From Polyangiaceae bacterium (GTDB taxonomy: Bacteria > Myxococcota_A > Polyangia > Polyangiales > Polyangiaceae), in the NCBI GenBank assembly GCA_025937835.1, contig JAICQO010000043.1, positions 1-50,568 of the forward strand: 50,568 bases of DNA, read 5' to 3'. The position numbers were made by a program, and so were the translations under genes. The notes beneath the pieces were generated by a model, which searched no databases, was not told the origin of the DNA, and worked only from the letters and a program-made list of their open reading frames with translations. Positions 46,001 to 50,568 of this stretch are shown here, in pieces (the first letter of the stretch is position 1; each line of letters starts with the position of its first letter).

Positions 46001-46906
46001 TCAAACTGCGCGGATGGCTGCCGCCACGAGCGCGCGCAGTTCGACGAGCGCGGGGTCGCGGTGGGTGCGTTCGTGCCAGCACAGGGAGAGCGACACGTCG
46101 TGCCTGGGCACCTGACCCGTCGCAAGGAGCAGGCGAAAGCGGGGGCCGTGCGCGGCGTACAGGGAGCGAGGGATGGTCGCGGCGAGGTCGGTGGTGGCCG
46201 CGACCGCTGCGGCGACGCTGAAGGAAGAAACAGTGAGCGCGACGCGGCGCTCGACGCCGGCTCGCGCGTACGCGGCGCTGACGGGGTCGCGAAGGCCGCG
46301 GCCGGGGGCGACCTCTACCGCGACATGGGCTAGCCCTTCGAGCCGTTCGCGAGAGAGCTTGCCTCCGCCCTTCGAGTGCTTTCGTCGCATCACGAGCACG
46401 GTCGGCTCCAGACAGAGGGGTTCCGCGCGCACTCCTGGGCCCGAAGCGCGGACGCCGACGTGCAGGTCGACCTCGCTCGACGTCAGGTTGCCGAGGGCGA
46501 GCATGGTATCGATCCCGACGACGCGGAGCGCTGCCCTCGGCATCCGCTCGCGCAAGCGCGCGGCGATGCGCGGCAGCCAGGCCATTTGCAGGCCATCGGC
46601 CATGGCGAGCGTGAAGGTGCGCGTGCAGCGCTCGGCATCGAAGGCCCCGGGAGCGACGGCAGCCTCGAGCTCGGCCAGCGCTGCCGAGAGGCGCGACCCG
46701 AGCTCGAGCGCCCGCGGCGTGGGAACGATGCCGCGACCTCGCCGGGTCACCAGCGGATCTCCGAGCGCGGACCGGAGCCGCGCGAGCGCGTTGCTGATAG
46801 CGGATGGTGTCACGTGCAGCCGCTTGGCCGCGCGGGCGACGCTCTGCTCTTTGAGCACCGTGTCCAGCACCCGAAGCAGGTTGAGATCGAGCGACTCAAT
46901 ACTCAC
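46001..46906 (-). CDS. LysR-family transcriptional regulator
   Basis: A 301-residue LysR regulator. The N-terminal winged helix (LDLNLLRVLDTVLKEQSVARAAKRLHVTPSAISNALARLR, about 6–45) is canonical; the C-terminal effector domain starts near 95 (RTFTLAMADGLQMAWLPRI). The DLNLL start and FTLAMAD pattern are typical of the NodD/LeuO-like branch. The start is GTG at 46906. It is divergent from the hydrolase gene at 46974, with a 13-bp T-N11-A palindrome between them, so it probably controls that gene and itself. The inducer is unknown. Confidence 0.92.
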   Translation of the reverse strand: MSIESLDLNLLRVLDTVLKEQSVARAAKRLHVTPSAISNALARLRSALGDPLVTRRGRGIVPTPRALELGSRLSAALAELEAAVAPGAFDAERCTRTFTLAMADGLQMAWLPRIAARLRERMPRAALRVVGIDTMLALGNLTSSEVDLHVGVRASGPGVRAEPLCLEPTVLVMRRKHSKGGGKLSRERLEGLAHVAVEVAPGRGLRDPVSAAYARAGVERRVALTVSSFSVAAAVAATTDLAATIPRSLYAAHGPRFRLLLATGQVPRHDVSLSLCWHERTHRDPALVELRALVAAAIRAV

Positions 46907-46924
46907 GGAGAGTGATCTTATAGC

Positions 46925-46937
46925 TCATGAATCATGA
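46925..46937. promoter_or_regulatory. LysR-type T-N11-A operator candidate
   Basis: TCATGAATCATGA is an inverted repeat with a single-base centre and exactly fits the T-N11-A form of LysR-type binding sites. It sits in the 67-bp space between the divergent LysR gene (start 46906) and the hydrolase gene (start 46974). Confidence 0.65.
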
Positions 46938-46973
46938 CTACCCGTGATGAAAGAGAGGTCCCATGCTCTCGGC

Positions 46974-47978
46974 ATGCGAATCAATCAGCGACTTGCAGCG
47001 GCAGCGACGATGCTCTCGGCCTGCCACCCGACCACGGAGCTTCGAAAAGGCCGGCCGCCCGCGGCCCAGGACCCCGCCCCGAGAGAAGCCCCGGCGGGCG
47101 AGGTGAAACGGAGCGCGGTGCTCGACTCGTTCCTTGCCTTTCGCGAGGCGGGCTCGGCCTCGGCCCGAACCGTCGTGTTTCTTCACGGCAATCCGCTGTC
47201 ATCGCGCGTGTGGCACGGGGTGACGCCGATCGTCGCCGAGCGTGCTCGTTGCCTTTCGCCGGACCTGATCGGCATGGGCGACTCCGGAAAGCCCGACATC
47301 GACTACCGCTACGCCGATCACGCGCGCTACCTCGACGCGTGGCTCGAGGCGCAGCGGCTCACGGACCTCGTGCTCGTTGGTTACGATTGGGGCGGCGTGC
47401 TCGCGATGGACTGGGCTGCTCGTCATCCAGGCCGCGTGCGAGGCCTGGTGGTGTTCGAGACGTTCTTGCGTCCTCTCGAATGGTCCGACTGGAGCGCGCC
47501 CGGAGCCGAACTATTCCGAGCTCTGCGCACGCCCGGCGTGGGCGAGAAAATGGTGCTGGAAGAGAATCTGTTCCTGGCCCGCTCGCTGTCGAACGGCATC
47601 CGCCGCCCCTTGTCGGAGGAGGAGCTCGCGGCCTACTACGCGCCGTATCCGACGCCCGCCTCGCGCCGCCCGCTGCTCCAGTGGCCTCGTGAAATCCCGA
47701 TCGACGGGCAGCCGGCGGACGTGGCCGGCGTCGTCTCGAGCAACGGCGAATGGCTCGCCGTGAGCTCCGAGGTACCGAAGCTGCTGCTCGCGTTCGAGCC
47801 GCCCGAGGGCCTGCAACCTTCTCCGATGAGCTCACCGCAGCTGATCGAGTGGGCGCGGGCGCACGCCCGGGCGCTCGAAGTCGTGGAGCTCCCCGCCGCA
47901 GGTCACCACGCCGCCGAGGACCGCCCTCGGGAGATTGGCGAAGCGATCGTGGCTTGGATGGAGCGGAACGGTCTCTGA
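46974..47978 (+). CDS. Haloalkane dehalogenase-like alpha/beta hydrolase, predicted lipoprotein
   Basis: A 334-residue alpha/beta hydrolase. The oxyanion-hole region is VVFLHGNPLSSRVW (HGNP, 71–74), LSPDLIGMGDSGKP follows, and the nucleophile is aspartate D138 in LVGYDWGGVLAM. This aspartate with HGNP is the pattern of haloalkane dehalogenases, with histidine in the C-terminal AGHHAAED. The N-terminus (LAAAATMLSAC, cysteine about 17) looks like a lipoprotein signal, unusual for this normally cytoplasmic family. Epoxide hydrolases share the Asp nucleophile but usually have HGxP with other cap features. Start ATG 46974; a GTG/ATG pair at 46944/46947 is also in frame. Likely controlled by the divergent LysR gene. 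Confidence 0.86.
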   Translation: MRINQRLAAAATMLSACHPTTELRKGRPPAAQDPAPREAPAGEVKRSAVLDSFLAFREAGSASARTVVFLHGNPLSSRVWHGVTPIVAERARCLSPDLIGMGDSGKPDIDYRYADHARYLDAWLEAQRLTDLVLVGYDWGGVLAMDWAARHPGRVRGLVVFETFLRPLEWSDWSAPGAELFRALRTPGVGEKMVLEENLFLARSLSNGIRRPLSEEELAAYYAPYPTPASRRPLLQWPREIPIDGQPADVAGVVSSNGEWLAVSSEVPKLLLAFEPPEGLQPSPMSSPQLIEWARAHARALEVVELPAAGHHAAEDRPREIGEAIVAWMERNGL

Positions 47979-48050
47979 GTGGCGGAGCTCGTGCACGACC
48001 GCCGCTCGAGCTTCGTGGCTCCAGCTCCTCGAGCTCGCTCGAAGGTGTAT

Positions 48051-49262
48051 TCAGGGCACCAGTGCGAAGCAGTAAATGCCGCCGTAGCCGCCGCCGGAGC
48101 CGACGGTAGGTTCGGAAGGGAGCTCTTCGACCAGCGTGCCGCCCGGCGCGCAGCCCTGGTTGCGGTGCGCTTGGAGCCAGCTCGGGATAGCTTGCGAAGC
48201 CCATGAATGGCCGACGATCGGGCCGCCGGACTCCGGAGCGGCACTGGTCCAATCCTGGCAAGTGTCGCGGAGCGTCAGCGACCGTTCCGGCTCGACGAAG
48301 CCGGTGAGCGTGTCGTGATTGTCGAGGCACTTGCCGGTCGCGCAGCGGTTGGGGGCGCCGTTCTCGTCGGGGAGATCGTCGGAGATCGCCGTGTCCGCTC
48401 CCGCGGGGCGCACGCTCCGCAGCGCCTCGCGGTTCGTGGCGACGAGGCGCCCGAGGCGGTCGTACCAGGGGCCGTTGCCGACGCGATCGATGGCGTCGAT
48501 GCGCCCGCCGCCGCAGCGGCCGTCGCTGGTGGCGCTGAGGAACGCGCGCCAGCCCTTGGCGCCTGCGCCAGGCATCGACTTCTCGGCGATGGCGCTGCAG
48601 ATCTTGTCGGCGCCGCGCAGCCCTGCGCCGGGTCCGGTCTCGCCGAACCGGAGGTCGCCTCCGAATCCCTGGTCGTTGCCCGACACCCAGCGCATCGCGT
48701 CCTGGCTCGTCACGAAGAAGCTGAACTTTTCGGTCGTGCTCGACGGGCCCGCGGAACCGCCGCTTCCGGCGTCGACGCATCCAGCGCTTCCGTCTGCACC
48801 TGCGCTACCCGAAGAACCGCCCGAGCCCGCTGCGCCGCTCGTACCCGCCGAGCCGCTCGCTCCGGCCGAACCCGCTGCATCGGGCGCCCCGGCACTGCCC
48901 GCTTCCTCGAAGCTGCCGGCCGAGCCACTCGTGCCAGCAAGGCCACCGCCGGAGCCGGTCGTTCCACCCGCGCTGCTCGTTCCGCCCGTGCTCGTTGCCC
49001 CCGCGCTCGTTCCCCCGGCGCCCGTCGCTCCACCGGCGCTGCTCGTTCCGCCCGTGCTCTTGGTTCCCCCGGTGCTCTTGGTTCCGCCGGAGCTCGGCGC
49101 GCCCGCGGAGTCGGACGTTCCACCCGAGCCGGTCCTTCCCGCAGAATCGAGAGCGCCCCCCGAGCCCTCGCTGCCGGAGTTTCCGGCTGCTCCGCTGCAT
49201 CCCGCCCAAACGATCCACAGCGCGAGCGACGGGCTCAACCTGGCAGTTCGTGTCGGGCGCAT
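48051..49262 (-). CDS. Lipoprotein with Gly/Ser/Thr-rich linker and DUF1554-like C-terminal domain
   Basis: A 403-residue predicted lipoprotein (LALWIVWAGC, C22). Residues about 23–205 are a low-complexity linker of Gly, Ser, Thr and Ala with repeated GGTKSTGGT- and SAGGTT-like units, encoded by short DNA repeats (for example around 48960–49100). The C-terminal domain (about 212–403) starts FSFFVTSQ and contains GLRGADKICSAIAEK, GWRAFLSATSDG, DAIDRVGNGPWYDRLGRLV and a C-terminal GGYGGIYCFALVP, resembling the DUF1554/collagenase-lectin-like domains of surface proteins. The ATG at 49262 gives the signal peptide. It lies 5 bp after the YkgJ-family gene on the same strand. A surface display role is inferred. 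Confidence 0.85.
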   Translation of the reverse strand: MRPTRTARLSPSLALWIVWAGCSGAAGNSGSEGSGGALDSAGRTGSGGTSDSAGAPSSGGTKSTGGTKSTGGTSSAGGATGAGGTSAGATSTGGTSSAGGTTGSGGGLAGTSGSAGSFEEAGSAGAPDAAGSAGASGSAGTSGAAGSGGSSGSAGADGSAGCVDAGSGGSAGPSSTTEKFSFFVTSQDAMRWVSGNDQGFGGDLRFGETGPGAGLRGADKICSAIAEKSMPGAGAKGWRAFLSATSDGRCGGGRIDAIDRVGNGPWYDRLGRLVATNREALRSVRPAGADTAISDDLPDENGAPNRCATGKCLDNHDTLTGFVEPERSLTLRDTCQDWTSAAPESGGPIVGHSWASQAIPSWLQAHRNQGCAPGGTLVEELPSEPTVGSGGGYGGIYCFALVP

Positions 49263-49267
49263 GTGCC

Positions 49268-50182
49268 TCAGCTGCCGGCGCCGCCCATCAGCACTCGCGT
49301 CCGGGCGTCGATCCCTCCCTCGGACGCGCGCGCGGATTCGAAGGGCGCCTCGCCCAACAGCCATTCGCTTTCGAGCGGCGGGCCGCGGGTGAGCAACAGG
49401 TGTATGGCGGCGATCAAGTCGAGGGGCCGCATGTCGAGGCCGTAGAGCTCGAACAAACCGAGCTGCAGACCGACGCTGAGCGACAGGGACACGCGGACCG
49501 GCACCGCAAACGCATGGCCGGTCGCTGGATTGGCGAGGAACTCGTCACGCGCCGCGGGGTCGCTCACGATCCGCGCGCAGGCTTCCGCGTCGCGCGAATT
49601 CATGCCGCGGCAGACGAGCGGCCGCACGTCGTAGATGGAACACTGCCCGGCCTCGAGGAACGGGCACGGCTGCTCCGCCGAGAAGCGCTCGGCAGTTGAC
49701 GCACCGCGAGCCTTCTCGCGCGCCTCGGCGACGCGCTCCGCGACGCGCGAGAGCTCGGTTTCCGAGAGGGTTTGTCTCAACCGGTCGACGATCGCGATGG
49801 CCTCGATTGCCGTGATGCCCACGGGCTGATGGCAGCAGTGTGCGCACCCGCTCTTGCAGGCCACGGTCCCGGCCGGCAACTTGTCCAAGAACTGTTCGGA
49901 CATCTCGGAGGCGAGGTGCATGGCGCTCCGCGCGAGCTCGACCGCGGGCGGCAAGTCCAGCTCGTCGCGCAGCGTGCTCCAGGCTGCGTTGGCGGCCACC
50001 GTCACCAGCTCGTTCTGCCACTTCTCCTTGAACACGGCCGCCGTCAGCGTCAGCTGTGCCGCGCCGGTCTCGGGATCGCGGATCAACCGCAGGTGCGCGC
50101 GCCCGTGTTCGTCGCGGCGAACGGCTGCCTCCTGCTCGTGCCTCTTGTGCACGGCCTTCCGCAGCTGCTTACTTCGACTCAA
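49268..50182 (-). CDS. YkgJ-family cysteine-cluster protein
   Basis: A 304-residue protein with the cysteine pattern of the YkgJ (CxxCxxxCC) family: ACKSGCAHCC (C109, C113, C116, C117), then CPFLEAGQCSIYDVRPLVCRG (C173, C181, C191). These residues are thought to bind metal; proteins with this domain are of mostly unknown function. The N-terminal third is charged and helical. The longest frame starts at TTG (50182), without a ribosome site; GTG at 50149 has GGAAGG close upstream and may be the real start. The next gene on this strand, the DUF1554-like lipoprotein, begins 5 bp after its stop, so they are probably cotranscribed. Confidence 0.87.
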   Translation of the reverse strand: MSRSKQLRKAVHKRHEQEAAVRRDEHGRAHLRLIRDPETGAAQLTLTAAVFKEKWQNELVTVAANAAWSTLRDELDLPPAVELARSAMHLASEMSEQFLDKLPAGTVACKSGCAHCCHQPVGITAIEAIAIVDRLRQTLSETELSRVAERVAEAREKARGASTAERFSAEQPCPFLEAGQCSIYDVRPLVCRGMNSRDAEACARIVSDPAARDEFLANPATGHAFAVPVRVSLSLSVGLQLGLFELYGLDMRPLDLIAAIHLLLTRGPPLESEWLLGEAPFESARASEGGIDARTRVLMGGAGS

Positions 50183-50254
50183 GGTGCGGAAAAGCTATCA
50201 TCCGTGCCAGAGCGGGGCCACTTCGAGCGCTGTGGTCGTCGCGACTGCGAGCCG

Positions 50255-50568
50255 CTATTCTGCCGTGACCCGGGCGTAGGGGAAATCGATCTGGCCGGTG
50301 CCACCGCCCGATTCGACGAGGATCTTCGCTTCGAGCAGGCCGCCCATCGGTAGCCCCGCCGCTTCCCAGGCCTTGAAGTGCTCGGAGATGGTGATGGTCC
50401 CGCATTGGCGCGCCTTCTGCCGGATGCTCCAATACTGGTCCCACTGACTCACGCCGTCGCAGCGTGAGCCGCCGCTCCCATTGGTTCGGTTCTGGAACAA
50501 TTTGTAAACTTCGCCGTCGATGGCCGAAGTCGTTCCCTTCTCGGTCGCCATGTAGGCGTTGAAGGGAA
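50255..50568 (-). CDS. GH11 endo-1,4-beta-xylanase, C-terminal part (cut by window edge)
   Basis: The last about 103 residues of a family 11 glycoside hydrolase, open at the window's right edge. Seen are DGEVYKLFQNRTNGSGG (the strand with the substrate-binding Arg/Asn region), DQYWSIRQKARQCGTITISE (canonical form QYWSVRQxKRxxGTI), HFKAWEAAGLPMGG, and ILVESGG with the acid/base glutamate. The nucleophile strand would lie upstream, outside the window. GH11 enzymes cut xylan endwise inside the chain and are secreted. The frame is open through an internal ATG at 50551, so the true start is beyond the edge. A second, much more divergent GH11-like gene lies at 31.4–33.5 kb. Confidence 0.92.
   Translation of the reverse strand, partial: PFNAYMATEKGTTSAIDGEVYKLFQNRTNGSGGSRCDGVSQWDQYWSIRQKARQCGTITISEHFKAWEAAGLPMGGLLEAKILVESGGGTGQIDFPYARVTAE

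Noticed and set aside
49372-49700. Plus-strand open frames opposite the YkgJ-family gene
   Set aside because: Antisense shadows: the cysteine pattern and codon bias are on the minus strand.

Overview
The window looks like a chromosomal segment of a myxobacterium, most likely of the Sorangium/Polyangium side of the group. This is an inference from very high G+C with strong G/C preference at third codon positions, giant Ser/Thr-kinase–ATPase–TPR sensors, many lipoproteins with low-complexity linkers, a PAS hybrid histidine kinase and secreted xylanase-family proteins. No rRNA or species marker is present to confirm it.

Region by region. (1) 1–4.4 kb, minus strand: glyA–hemL–glyQS–yacG, a tight run linking glycine supply, glycyl-tRNA charging and the C5 haem pathway. 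(2) 4.4–9.2 kb, plus: a 1254-residue kinase/AAA/TPR protein translationally coupled to a lipoprotein, behind an AT-rich region with a perfect inverted repeat. (3) 9.2–16.8 kb: a 60-bp direct repeat, a glutaredoxin-like lipoprotein and ABC-F ATPase (minus), a PAS–PAS–kinase–receiver hybrid (plus), and pssA coupled to a lipoprotein flavin amine oxidase (minus). (4) 16.9–24.0 kb, plus: lipoprotein–LysM protein–HemX/CcsA-like protein–hemA–hemC–lipoprotein–gcvPB, with several stop/start overlaps. (5) 24.0–26.5 kb: a MscS channel fused to a cyclic-nucleotide-binding domain, then tRNA-Ser(CGA) and tRNA-Ser(GGA), followed by two ~210-bp repeat units (offset 250 bp) that each end in a copy of the tRNA-Ser 3' end. 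(6) 26.5–34.8 kb: a loosely packed accessory region with a SnoaL-like protein, DUF3253 protein with a frame switch, acetyltransferase, GLUG-repeat lipoprotein, vapBC, a divergent GH11/BACON/carbohydrate-binding protein and a DUF1206 membrane protein. The tRNA-end repeats at its left edge suggest past integration events. (7) 35.1–36.1 kb: homocysteine S-methyltransferase family. (8) 36.6–45.9 kb, plus: the most unusual locus. A LytTR response regulator, a DyP-type peroxidase, two unrecognised proteins and a 1556-residue sensor (pseudokinase–ATPase–helical repeats–GAF–LytS-type histidine kinase) sit with gaps of at most 15 bp, followed by a regulator with two LuxR-like helix-turn-helix segments. 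(9) 46.0–50.6 kb: a LysR regulator divergent from a haloalkane-dehalogenase-like lipoprotein, a DUF1554-like lipoprotein with a Gly/Ser/Thr linker, a YkgJ-type cysteine-cluster protein, and the 3' end of a GH11 xylanase cut by the window edge.

The best candidate for an undescribed system is the five-gene RR–DyP–X–Y–sensor operon at 36587–45025 with the regulator at 45196. Its layout suggests signal-dependent control of a haem peroxidase with two partner proteins. The signal, the partners' functions and the peroxidase's substrate cannot be read from the sequence. Two proteins related to GH11 xylanase in one window, one of them very divergent, are a second point of interest.
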